Shown piece after piece: positions 33,215 through 41,626 of a DNA stretch of 52,016 nt. The DNA is from Candidatus Levyibacteriota bacterium (GTDB taxonomy: Bacteria > Patescibacteriota > Microgenomatia > Levybacterales > UBA12049). How positions within the stretch are numbered: the stretch's first letter is position 1; every line of letters starts with the position of its first letter. Both the position numbers and the translations under genes were made by a program. The stretch covers positions 1 to 52,016 of the forward strand of contig JACQKR010000017.1 in assembly GCA_016204425.1 (NCBI GenBank). The letters are read 5' to 3'. Below the pieces are notes generated by a model, which worked only from the letters and a program-made list of their open reading frames with translations, made no database searches and had not been told where the DNA came from.

Positions 33215-33984
33215 AACCAAACGTTTGTATTTTACGAAGCGATGGGACAAACTGTGACAACGAGCTTTTTTATGCTTTCGAAAAAGCTGGTGGTAAATCA
33301 GAATTCGTCCATGTAAACGAATTAAGAAACAAAGAAAAAACTCTAAAGAACTTTCAGATTCTCGCGCTTCCTGGAGGATTCTCCTATGGGGACGACTTGG
33401 CCTCTGGAAAAGTGCTTGCGGTCGAACTGATGAGTTTCTTTAAAGAAGATTTACACAAATTTATCGATCAGAAAGGATACGTACTTGGTGTATGTAACGG
33501 ATTTCAAACGCTTATCAGGACAGGGCTGCTTCCTTTCAATACACCGGGAAAAATGCATGCAACGCTGACAAATAATGATTCGGGACATTTTGAGTGTCGA
33601 TGGATAAAAATAAAAGCAGAAAAAAGTAAAGCATCATATTTCAACGAATTAGATTTTATTATGGATGCTTCAGTCAACCACGGGGAAGGGAAGCTGTATG
33701 CAGACGAGGCAACGCTCAAAAAAATTGAGGATGAAGACCTTGTTGCGTTTCGCTATGTTGATACGCTTGGCAAACCAACACAACACTATCCAGAGAATCC
33801 AAATGGAGCCATGAACGCAATAGCAGGCATTTCAGACAAGACAGGGCGTATTTTTGGCTTAATGCCCCATCCTGAAAAATTTGTTGATATCACCCAGCAC
33901 CCAAATTGGCGCCGGGAACATTTCACCACTCCCCACGGCCTCCCGTTTTTTGAAAAAATCGTAGCATTTGTGAAAGCATCATGA
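33211..33984 (+). CDS. purQ: FGAM synthetase glutaminase subunit
   Basis: A 257-residue class-I glutamine amidotransferase: VCILRSDGTNCDNEL at the start, LPGGFSYGDDLASGK, the nucleophile Cys in VCNGFQTLI and His/Glu in MPHPEKF. It supplies ammonia to PurL for FGAM formation. The ATG overlaps the purL stop by 4 nt (ATGA), and purM overlaps its own stop the same way, so synthesis is coupled. It is slightly longer than the ~227-residue B. subtilis PurQ. Confidence 0.96.
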   Translation: MKPNVCILRSDGTNCDNELFYAFEKAGGKSEFVHVNELRNKEKTLKNFQILALPGGFSYGDDLASGKVLAVELMSFFKEDLHKFIDQKGYVLGVCNGFQTLIRTGLLPFNTPGKMHATLTNNDSGHFECRWIKIKAEKSKASYFNELDFIMDASVNHGEGKLYADEATLKKIEDEDLVAFRYVDTLGKPTQHYPENPNGAMNAIAGISDKTGRIFGLMPHPEKFVDITQHPNWRREHFTTPHGLPFFEKIVAFVKAS

Positions 33985-35081
33985 AAAAAATAACCTATTC
34001 TCAAGTCGGAGATAATTACGACACGAAAGATCCCATAAAAAAGCTTGCACAAACTGCGGCACAAGCAACAGGAAAAAACCTTAAAAAACATGGGTTCTCT
34101 GAAGTTTTCGATTCTCGAGGTGAATCAGCATATGTATGGCTGCAAGAAAACGTCTATATGGCGTCAGTTATCGAAGGGCTGGGAACAAAAAACCTCGTTG
34201 CCGATGCGATGCGAGAGATTACTGGAAAAACGTATTACGATATTATCGGACATGATACCGTCGCAACAATCATAAACGACCTCGTCACTGTCGGCGCGCA
34301 ACCCCTGACAGTCCATGCGTACTGGGCAGTGCAAGACAACGTTTGGCTACAAGATGAGAAACGCATGCAAGATCTTATTAACGGCTGGAAAACCGCATGT
34401 GATCTGGCAGGGGCGAGTTGGGGAGGCGGAGAAACTCCAACCATGAAAGGCATTATGCAGCCAAATACTGCAGAGCTAGGTGGCAGTGCTGTTGGCATTA
34501 TCAAAAATAGAAAAATGCTCATCACAGATAAAAGCTTGCAGGCGGGCGATAGGATATTGCTTCTAAAAAGTAACGGTATTAATGCTAATGGTCTTTCGCT
34601 TGCCCGGGCCATTGCGAAAAAGCTGCCGAAAGGATATGCCACAAGACTCCCGAATGGCCTATCGTATGGGGATGCGTTGCTGACAAAAACAAATATTTAT
34701 GCGTCCCTTATTCAAGACTTACTCGACGCCGGCATAGCAATCCACTATATATCTAATATTACAGGGCATGGCCTTCGCAAAGTCATGCGTGCACGGCAAA
34801 CGGTTACGTACGTCATAGAAAAACTATTTGACCCACAAGAAGTATTTCTCTTCATGCAAAAACATGCAGGCCTTTCAGACGAGGAAGTATACGGCACTTT
34901 CAACATGGGACAGGACTATGCAATCTTTTTAGCAAAAAATGATGTAAAAAAAGCACAAGAAATTATTCAGAAAAATAAATTTCAATCACTCGATGCAGGG
35001 TACGTTGATCAGGGAAAAAAACAGGTGATTCTAAGATCAATAGGGGTGACATACACGAGTGAATCGCTCGATCTTCGATAA
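33981..35081 (+). CDS. purM: AIR synthetase (PurM)
   Basis: A 366-residue PurM-like protein: an N-terminal segment with Y..VGDNYDTKD, GLGTKNLVAD, IIGHDTVATIINDLVTVGAQPLTVHAYWAV, and a GGGETPTMKG loop, then SNGINANGLSLARAI, YASLIQDLLDAG and HYISNITGHGLRKVMR. It closes the imidazole ring to give AIR using ATP. It is the last gene of the purine operon, convergent to the desaturase with a 1-nt gap. Confidence 0.95.
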   Translation: MKKITYSQVGDNYDTKDPIKKLAQTAAQATGKNLKKHGFSEVFDSRGESAYVWLQENVYMASVIEGLGTKNLVADAMREITGKTYYDIIGHDTVATIINDLVTVGAQPLTVHAYWAVQDNVWLQDEKRMQDLINGWKTACDLAGASWGGGETPTMKGIMQPNTAELGGSAVGIIKNRKMLITDKSLQAGDRILLLKSNGINANGLSLARAIAKKLPKGYATRLPNGLSYGDALLTKTNIYASLIQDLLDAGIAIHYISNITGHGLRKVMRARQTVTYVIEKLFDPQEVFLFMQKHAGLSDEEVYGTFNMGQDYAIFLAKNDVKKAQEIIQKNKFQSLDAGYVDQGKKQVILRSIGVTYTSESLDLR

Positions 35082-35082
35082 G

Positions 35083-36126
35083 CTACGATCGTTTTGCAAC
35101 GGCATGGAGCTCTTTTAGAATAATCTTATTTGTTTCTAAGATACTCACGCTCGTATAGGCAAAGCGGTATTTCCGGCAAATCGCTTTCACATATGGTGTT
35201 AAGAGTTTTAGTTTGTTTCGTGGGGTATTCGGGAACAGATGATGCTCGATCTGGTAGTTCAAGCCAAAATAGAAAAGGTCCGTGAGCCAGTGGCCATGGA
35301 TATTTCTTGCCGTGATAATTTGCTGTTCCAAAAAAGAAATCTTCACGTCGCTATCAAGCTCAGTCATGCCCTTGTGATTCGGAGCAAAAACATTGAGAAG
35401 ATACGCTCCCGATGCTATGTGAACAATAAGGAGGAGAAACAGCGCTTTTGGAAAATCGAAGACTGCAAACGGCAAGAAAAACCATAAAAACAATGCGGTG
35501 ATAAAGCTTATTCTCTCTCCAATGCCTCGTTTCCCAAACGTCTTCCAAAAATGAAAAAAATCTTTAATTCGAATCCTGAAAAGTACAAACGATCCGAGGG
35601 GATAGTAAAGATACGCCTGATATTTCCGAAGAACTGCAATAAGACCTTTTCTATTTCTGTACCGCTCATCAGTGAAAGATAACGGAACATCGATATCGGG
35701 ATCATGATCATCCTGATTGGGGTGGGCATGATGATTATTATGAGTGGTTTTCCAATCTCCGTAAGAAAATAAAATAAGCGTTGCAATGATCTGTCCGAAA
35801 ATATCGTTTACTTTTGAGCTTTTGAATATTGCCCGGTGCCCCGCATCATGCAAGAGGCCACCTATTTGCACTGAGAAAAACGCAAAAATAATCGCCCATA
35901 CCGTTAACAGAAGATATGAATTACTCACAAACAATTGATAGAGACTCAGACCGAATCCACAAAAAATTATAAGAGTTACTACTGCATAATACCCGTACGA
36001 CCTCTCAAGTACGCCTGCTTTTACTACCATCTGACGAAGTTCCGAATATGCTTTTGCTCCGTCCACGACAGACATTTTCAGTGAAGATCTTTGCAATACG
36101 GCAGATTGTTTTAGTTTATTAGCCAT
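35083..36126 (-). CDS. Membrane fatty acid desaturase
   Basis: A 347-residue acyl-lipid desaturase-like protein: hydrophobic helices (VVTLIIFCGFGLSLYQLFV, LLLTVWAIIFAFFSVQIG, FFLPFAVFDFPKALFLLL) and the three His boxes HDAGH, HNNHH and QIEHH, which bind the di-iron centre. QxxHH with LFP after it is typical of delta-5/6-type desaturases. It introduces a double bond into a membrane acyl chain. It needs O2 and an electron donor, notable if the organism is anaerobic. The longer frame to 36234 overlaps the upstream gene; ATG 36126 follows TAGCAT and fits. Confidence 0.9.
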   Translation of the reverse strand: MANKLKQSAVLQRSSLKMSVVDGAKAYSELRQMVVKAGVLERSYGYYAVVTLIIFCGFGLSLYQLFVSNSYLLLTVWAIIFAFFSVQIGGLLHDAGHRAIFKSSKVNDIFGQIIATLILFSYGDWKTTHNNHHAHPNQDDHDPDIDVPLSFTDERYRNRKGLIAVLRKYQAYLYYPLGSFVLFRIRIKDFFHFWKTFGKRGIGERISFITALFLWFFLPFAVFDFPKALFLLLIVHIASGAYLLNVFAPNHKGMTELDSDVKISFLEQQIITARNIHGHWLTDLFYFGLNYQIEHHLFPNTPRNKLKLLTPYVKAICRKYRFAYTSVSILETNKIILKELHAVAKRS

Positions 36127-36202
36127 ATAAGAAATTGCTCTGGGTTTTATGCTACCATGATTTTCATATTTCGCAAGCTTTTGGTGGACAATCCCGAAAT
36201 GC

Positions 36203-36937
36203 CTACGCCTGAGGCCTGATTGTTTTTTCAGCACTGTTTAATTGCGCTGCATTATTATACGCCTGCACCCTTTTCTGCAACGCTTGCTCTGAAATTTTCT
36301 TATCTCTCTTAAGTTGCGCAAGAAGTAATGGCATAGTACGGACAATGTTATCGACAATTGTTACCGTTGCTTTCCTGGAGGTTCGGGAAAGCGGATTCAA
36401 GTCTATCGTAATTACTTTTTTTTTGTTTTTAACCAATGCTTCTGCCCGATCCCCGTCTTCAAGTGGAACAAACACAACATCTGCTTTATAGATACCATCT
36501 TTATTTACATATTTTCTGGCTGATGCAATATGGTTTATGGTGTACTTTTTTTCCGGCAACAACACTGATTTTGCACCATGTTTTTCTAAATATTTTTTAA
36601 TACGCTGTATTCTTTCACTTGATGTATGAAATAAATTAACTTCAAGGGGGGCATGCAAAGTATTTGCTAGTGAAACTAATTCATAAGGTACAAGTGCAGT
36701 GGTATTTCCATTTACTGAAATTACCGGGTGTTTCGCTGTTAACAACATTGCACTCGCTGCCTCAATGGCTGCTATGGCAAACGCATGCGTTTTCTCACCA
36801 AGCAGATAGTCAAATGCTTCTCCTCTGCCGTGTGCGATGAGTCCATTTAACGATGTTATGCCTTCCTGCACACCACGCTCAATTTTCTGCCTGACCAGTA
36901 ATGACGCATAGCGCGGGTGCGATTTTGCTATTTTCAT
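36203..36937 (-). CDS. Archaeal-type 4-phosphopantoate-beta-alanine ligase (phosphopantothenate synthetase)
   Basis: A 244-residue protein matching archaeal PPS (COG1701): ISVNGNTTALVPYEL (nucleotide/phosphopantoate binding), APLEVNLFHTSSERI, VFVPLEDGDRAEALV and IDLNPLSRTSRKATVTIVDN, all hallmark motifs. It joins 4-phosphopantoate and beta-alanine with ATP to give 4'-phosphopantothenate, which bacteria normally reach through PanC and CoaA instead. It overlaps the pantoate-kinase gene by 4 nt (ATGA). Its neighbours PoK and CoaBC supply the reactions before and after. Horizontal transfer from archaea is possible. Confidence 0.93.
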   Translation of the reverse strand: MKIAKSHPRYASLLVRQKIERGVQEGITSLNGLIAHGRGEAFDYLLGEKTHAFAIAAIEAASAMLLTAKHPVISVNGNTTALVPYELVSLANTLHAPLEVNLFHTSSERIQRIKKYLEKHGAKSVLLPEKKYTINHIASARKYVNKDGIYKADVVFVPLEDGDRAEALVKNKKKVITIDLNPLSRTSRKATVTIVDNIVRTMPLLLAQLKRDKKISEQALQKRVQAYNNAAQLNSAEKTIRPQA

Positions 36938-37764
36938 AGAATATGTGCTTTTATATCTGAAATCATGAGCTTTTTTGATCCTTCAAACGGAATATCGCTA
37001 TAGACTGCGTTGCCAAGGATAATCATGGATGCATGCCCGTTGCTTCTTTGTATTGCAGCAATCGTGTCTTTCGTTTGTCTGTCCTGCAATAACCCGCTCT
37101 TCTTACAATATACGTATGAAATATCGATAAGATCGCGAAAGCGCACTGACTTTTTGAGCGCCTTCTCGACTTCGCTGAGCGCTTCCGAGGCAGCATCATT
37201 TATTTTTTCTTGAAGGGAGCGATCGCTCAGAACTGCTACGGTTGAAAGTTCGCTAAAATATGCATAGTACACAGGGATCCTGGTTAATGGAATTTTCTGA
37301 ACTGTAAATTCCGAGCTTGGCTTCAGTTTCACAAGAAACCCGCCGAAAAATTGATTCACAACGTCACCAAGCCCTGTTTGATGGAAAGCATCCGCCGTAT
37401 GCGCAAGGATAGCAAGATCTTTTGGTAATTTTTCTAATGAGAACAACGTATTGAGCGCATATGCCGTTGCTAAGGCACTCGCGCCGCTTAACCCGAATCC
37501 GCAACCTAAAGGAAGGGGAGAAGTAATGACAATCTTTACCGTTTCTTTTGTCAGATGATCGATAACGTAGCGGACCGGCAAAAAATCCATTTTCCTATCG
37601 TTAAACAGAATTGTTGTTTCTCTTGCCTTTGTTACGGTAACCAGAACACCTTCATTGACGGTAAACCCAAGCCCTAAACTTCCTCTCCATCGTGGATCGT
37701 TTTGGGGATGGATTTTAAAAAAACAGCTGATATTTCCCGGTGCAAATGCGTGTGCTTCTTGCAT
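36934..37764 (-). CDS. Archaeal-type pantoate kinase (GHMP family)
   Basis: A 276-residue GHMP kinase: the ATP loop LPLGCGFGLSGASALATAYALN and the archaeal-PoK-specific stretch HTADAFHQTGLGDVVNQFFGGFLVKL. The N-terminus AFAPGNISCFFKI parallels the F.PGHITGFF of COG1829. It phosphorylates pantoate to 4-phosphopantoate for the ligase next door. In bacteria the usual route instead makes pantothenate first (PanC) and then phosphorylates it (CoaA/CoaX). The C-terminus is well formed, so the gene looks active. A palindromic repeat lies upstream of its start. Confidence 0.92.
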   Translation of the reverse strand: MQEAHAFAPGNISCFFKIHPQNDPRWRGSLGLGFTVNEGVLVTVTKARETTILFNDRKMDFLPVRYVIDHLTKETVKIVITSPLPLGCGFGLSGASALATAYALNTLFSLEKLPKDLAILAHTADAFHQTGLGDVVNQFFGGFLVKLKPSSEFTVQKIPLTRIPVYYAYFSELSTVAVLSDRSLQEKINDAASEALSEVEKALKKSVRFRDLIDISYVYCKKSGLLQDRQTKDTIAAIQRSNGHASMIILGNAVYSDIPFEGSKKLMISDIKAHIL

Positions 37765-37772
37765 ATTATGCT

Positions 37773-37855
37773 GTCATGTTGAGCGTAGCGAAACATCTTA
37801 TTTAATAAAAGTTTCTTCGCTTCCCGCCTGCCGGCAGGCAGGCACTCAGAATGAC
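37773..37855. repeat. GTCAT...ATGAC palindromic repeat, copy C, with nested CCTGCCGGCAGG element
   Basis: Starts GTCATGTTGAGCG and ends TCAGAATGAC, the outer inverted ends typical of this class. A nested short palindrome GCCTGCCGGCAGGC lies at about 37827-37840, perhaps an insertion. The right end overlaps the coaBC stop: the TGA (as TCA at 37846-37848) and the last two codons of CoaBC come from the repeat sequence. Confidence 0.6.
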
Positions 37856-39066
37856 AATGCTTTACTCAAGTATGTTACAACTTCTTTCGCAACTTCTCGT
37901 TTTGATCGAAGTGTAATTTTTTTTGTTTCAGTCTTTGTAACGATAAGCACCTCATTCGTATCCGCTGCAAAGCCCCGATCTTTTTTACTCACGTCATTTG
38001 CGACTATAACATCTGCATCGCTTTCAAGTAATTTCTCCTTTGCACGCTTTACCAATGCTTCCTCCGATACAGCGTACTCTGCCTTAAAGAGGACCAGCGT
38101 CACTTTCGGATTCCATTGCTTGATCGTATTGCTTATTTTTATTGCCGGGCTGAGCGCAAGCACCACGCCCTTCTTACTTGAGGTCTTTCCACTCTGCTTT
38201 TCCTTTACGCGAAAATCACCAACCGCGGCAGTGTGGATTACGATATCCACACCTGATACGTGCTTTCGCACTAACTCCTGCAAGTCTTCGATTGTTTCAA
38301 ACTCTTCGACCTGTTGCATGACATAGCGTGGCTCAACAGCGCTCCTCGCACGAAGGAGGGTCACCTCGGCCCCCCGCAGCACACATTCATCAGCAAGGGA
38401 AGCACCCATTTTCCCTGTGCTTTTATTGCCAATAAATCGCACGTCATCAATCTTTTCAATTGTTCCGCCTGCAGTCACCAGCACTTTCTTGCCAAGAAGC
38501 GATTTGCTATACGTGATTTGTCTAAGAATCTCTTCTTGTATCGCTTCTAAATGCGCTAATCGTCCGGGCCCTTCATATCCGCACGCAAGCATTCCCCGCT
38601 CGGGCGGAATAATGATAAAGCCACGTTTCTGAAGCGTTGCGACATGCTCCTTAACAATCGGATTATTCCACATATGCGCATTCATCGAAGGACAAAGAAT
38701 AATGGGGGAGTTTGCTGCAAGCAGCATTGTGGTTAAAAAATCATCAGCAATTCCTTGAGCAATTTTTGTAAGGATATTTGCTGTTGCCGGAGCAACTACA
38801 ATGACATCGGCTCGATCCGCAAGATCAATGTGGTCAACTTTTCGAGCTTTCAGGATAGCTTTATAATCGAAATCCCGATCAAAAAGCTCTGTGTACACGC
38901 GATTTCCTGAAGCTTTCTCAAACTCTTTCGGGTTAACCATCTTTGAAGCTGAGGCAGTCATCACGACATGGATAGTCACACCTTCTTTTTTCAATTGCTT
39001 GACGAGCTCGACCGATTTATACGCGGCAATCCCGCTGGTGACACCGAAAACGACTGTTTTTTTCAT
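37846..39066 (-). CDS. coaBC: Bifunctional phosphopantothenoylcysteine decarboxylase/synthetase
   Basis: A 406-residue CoaBC. CoaC half: FGVTSGIAAYKSVEL, VVAPATANIL, CPSMNAHMW (catalytic Asn/Met) and ACGYEGPGRLA with the active Cys. CoaB half: VLVTAGGTIEKIDDVRFIGNKSTGKMG and HTAAVGDFRV. It converts 4'-phosphopantothenate and cysteine to 4'-phosphopantetheine using CTP, following PPS. The start MKKTVVFGV (39066) is preferred over the TTG at 39078. Terminal residues come from the adjacent repeat, suggesting that the repeat inserted into the 3' end or set a new stop. Confidence 0.95.
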   Translation of the reverse strand: MKKTVVFGVTSGIAAYKSVELVKQLKKEGVTIHVVMTASASKMVNPKEFEKASGNRVYTELFDRDFDYKAILKARKVDHIDLADRADVIVVAPATANILTKIAQGIADDFLTTMLLAANSPIILCPSMNAHMWNNPIVKEHVATLQKRGFIIIPPERGMLACGYEGPGRLAHLEAIQEEILRQITYSKSLLGKKVLVTAGGTIEKIDDVRFIGNKSTGKMGASLADECVLRGAEVTLLRARSAVEPRYVMQQVEEFETIEDLQELVRKHVSGVDIVIHTAAVGDFRVKEKQSGKTSSKKGVVLALSPAIKISNTIKQWNPKVTLVLFKAEYAVSEEALVKRAKEKLLESDADVIVANDVSKKDRGFAADTNEVLIVTKTETKKITLRSKREVAKEVVTYLSKALSF

Positions 39067-39111
39067 GGCAACTAGCAATAATATAGGATTATTACAGAAC
39101 TTGCAACCCTG

Positions 39112-40638
39112 CTATTCCCATTCCATGGTTGCTGGGGGCTTGGTAGAGATATCGTAGACGACACGGGAAATGCCTATAACTTCATTCACAATCCGTGACG
39201 AAATCCGCTGCAGCACCTCATAGGGAATTCGTGCCCACGTCGCTGTCATTACATCTTGTGACTCAACGATCCGAAGCGCTATAACTTCTCCAAAAAATCT
39301 CCCATCGCCCTTGACGGCAACAGAGTTTGCCCCAGTCATGACAGGGAAGGAGATGAACACTTTTTGCAATACATCTGCTTTTTCCAGCTCTTCAAGAAGA
39401 ATACGGTCTGCGTGTTTTTCCTTTGCCAATCGCTCCTTGGTGACTTCTCCTCTAATGCGAACACCATAGCCGGGACCTGGAAACGGCTGCTTGCTAATAA
39501 AGTCTTTTGGCAATCCTAAAAGCGCTCCAATCTGCCGCACCTCGTCTTTATAGTATTCGCGCACCGGCTCAAGGAGGCGCAGCTTCATTTTTTCAGGCAG
39601 CCCTCCAACATTGTGATGGGATTTTATCTTATCCGCATGCTTTGTCCCTTTACTTTCAATCACATCCGAGTAGATCGTTCCCTGCATCAAAAATCTGATG
39701 TCTTTTCCCGCCTTGATGTATTTTTCCATTTCTCCCTCAAAAATATCAATATAAAATTTACCGATAGCCTTCCTCTTCTCCTCGGGATCATCCAGTCCTT
39801 TCAATCGCTTCAGCATTTCCTCTTCGCAATCAACAATAGCTGCTTTTATCCCAAAATGTTCAAAAATTGCTTTCACATGTTTTCGATTCGTTTCTCTCAT
39901 CAGCCCATTTTCTACATACATTGGAACAAAATGGTCCCCAATTGCTTTTGCTGTTAATGCGCCGGCGACTGTTGAATCCACTCCTCCTGAAATAGCGCCA
40001 ATGACGTATGCATCTTTTACTAAAACTTGAATCTCATCAACAATCTTCTCAATATCTATTTTTACATTTTCCGGAATCACCCCGCAGGCATCGAGAAAGT
40101 TTTGCAACAATTCCTTCCCATACTGCGTATGCTCGACTTCCGGGTGGAAAAGAATACCCGTTATCTTTTTTTTCTCATCTTTTGCAAAAGCGTAGGGGAC
40201 ATGCTCTGTTGTCCCAATAACGGCGTAGCCTTCTGGAAGCTCTTCAATTGCATCCCCATGACTCATCCAGACAGTACTATCGTTTGGAATATTTTTTGCT
40301 ATCGGCCATTGACTGTTCGTCATATGCAATGTCGCCGGCCCATATTCTCTTTTCTCACCAATAACTTTTCCGCCCAGAAGATATGCTACGAGCTGAAAAC
40401 CATAACAAATAGCAAGAATAGGGATGTTGAGCGTAAATATTTCTTTATCGACCGTTGGAGCACCTTCTGCATAGACTGATTGCGGGCCTCCTGAGAAAAC
40501 AATACCTTGTGGCGAAAGCGCTTTCGCTTTTTCAAATGCTTCTTCAGGAGTGACGATTGCGACATTGGCTCCAAGGGTTTTTAAACGGCGCGCGATAAGG
40601 TGGGCTGTTTGGGAACCAAAATCCACCAAGAGGATCAT
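39112..40638 (-). CDS. guaA: GMP synthase (glutamine-hydrolysing)
   Basis: A 508-residue GuaA: N-terminal amidotransferase with ICYGFQLVAY (nucleophile Cys) and HPEVEHT, ATP-pyrophosphatase P-loop GAISGGVDSTVAGAL, and C-terminal dimerisation domain ending YDISTKPPATMEWE. It turns XMP into GMP. The promoter GTGACA-N17-TATAAT ends 6 nt before the ATG, so it is leaderless. It is upstream of coaBC on the same strand (45-nt gap). Confidence 0.97.
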   Translation of the reverse strand: MILLVDFGSQTAHLIARRLKTLGANVAIVTPEEAFEKAKALSPQGIVFSGGPQSVYAEGAPTVDKEIFTLNIPILAICYGFQLVAYLLGGKVIGEKREYGPATLHMTNSQWPIAKNIPNDSTVWMSHGDAIEELPEGYAVIGTTEHVPYAFAKDEKKKITGILFHPEVEHTQYGKELLQNFLDACGVIPENVKIDIEKIVDEIQVLVKDAYVIGAISGGVDSTVAGALTAKAIGDHFVPMYVENGLMRETNRKHVKAIFEHFGIKAAIVDCEEEMLKRLKGLDDPEEKRKAIGKFYIDIFEGEMEKYIKAGKDIRFLMQGTIYSDVIESKGTKHADKIKSHHNVGGLPEKMKLRLLEPVREYYKDEVRQIGALLGLPKDFISKQPFPGPGYGVRIRGEVTKERLAKEKHADRILLEELEKADVLQKVFISFPVMTGANSVAVKGDGRFFGEVIALRIVESQDVMTATWARIPYEVLQRISSRIVNEVIGISRVVYDISTKPPATMEWE

Positions 40639-40644
40639 ATCTGT

Positions 40645-40673
40645 ATTATAGCTGAATTTTAACCATTTGTCAC
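40645..40673 (-). promoter_or_regulatory. Promoter of guaA (leaderless)
   Basis: GTGACA (complement of 40668-40673), a 17-nt spacer and TATAAT (complement of 40645-40650) end 6 nt before the ATG at 40638. Confidence 0.7.
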
Positions 40674-41513
40674 AGGCTGAGGAGAGGAGGGGCTTGGTGA
40701 AAGGCTCTGTAATAGCATTGATTCTTTTGGTGCGAATTCAACAAGAGCGGTAAATCTTTCATCGTTTCTCATTTGTTTTGTAAATTTTCTGGCTCTTCTC
40801 TCTAAAGGATCAACCAAATATTCAACACCCATTGTTCCAACACCTGCACAAATGCCTGCCACGAGCCCAGAAGCCAAGGTCGTTCCAATGCCTACACCAT
40901 AAATAAGTGCTGCCTTAGCAGCGAGCATAGCCTGAGCTTTTTTTCTATATTCAGGGTTATTAAAATCAATATAGTGCTTTGCTTCACGTATTAAGACTGA
41001 TCTCAGTATCCTCCCTGCTTTCTTATTTATGCCTTGGTCAATCTCTTCTAGATTTGCTGATGAAGGAAGATCTCCAAGCAGCCTTTTCCAATTTTTTTGC
41101 TCCTTTTCTACAGGCATTGAGTCTCTATTCTTGAGATGTTTTGCAACCTTTTTCGAACGCCTCTTATACATCCTCCAAAGCCAATCTGTGTATAGTGTAA
41201 TTTCGTTGTTATCAACCTTATACATTCCTCCAATAGCAAATCCTGGTATTCGAATAGGAGAACGTGTTTTTCGTCTAATATTTATCTTTATCTGACGTAT
41301 CTGGTTGTCTGTAATGCCGTCTACTCTAAAAAGATCCGCGCATGCTTCAGGATTCACAGAAATAGTGTATGGGGTTTCTGACTGAAGAATGTCTTTATGA
41401 TATATTACCTGTGGAACTGATATATCTATTTTTTCAGGAATAATTTTACCAACTGATTCCGGATCAATAGTCTCTGCTAAAATAGTCCGTCCCTCTATTG
41501 CAGTCACAAACAA
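40659..41513 (-). CDS. Unknown protein with a hydrophobic segment, 284 aa
   Basis: No signal peptide. The middle contains KNWKRLLGDLPSSANL and LIREAKHYIDFNNPEYRKKAQAML, where a HExxH-like slot reads REAKH, as in degenerate zincin-like metalloprotease helices. The C-terminal part has a Gly/Ala-rich membrane stretch (AALIYGVGIGTTLASGLVAGICAGVGTMG) and a Pro/Ser tail (LSPSPSSPQP). A TTG start at 41513 follows TACAAT by 4 nt; GTG at 41507 is possible. Not recognised; the metalloprotease link is speculative. Confidence 0.55.
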   Translation of the reverse strand: MFVTAIEGRTILAETIDPESVGKIIPEKIDISVPQVIYHKDILQSETPYTISVNPEACADLFRVDGITDNQIRQIKINIRRKTRSPIRIPGFAIGGMYKVDNNEITLYTDWLWRMYKRRSKKVAKHLKNRDSMPVEKEQKNWKRLLGDLPSSANLEEIDQGINKKAGRILRSVLIREAKHYIDFNNPEYRKKAQAMLAAKAALIYGVGIGTTLASGLVAGICAGVGTMGVEYLVDPLERRARKFTKQMRNDERFTALVEFAPKESMLLQSLSPSPSSPQPVTNG

Positions 41514-41626
41514 CTCTATTGTAGCGCTCTAAGCCAAGCAAAACAATATCTGATTATTCATTTCTCATTCATTTCTCATATTGACGTTCTTTCTCTCTCT
41601 ATCGTATACTGCTTTTTGGCCTCTCT

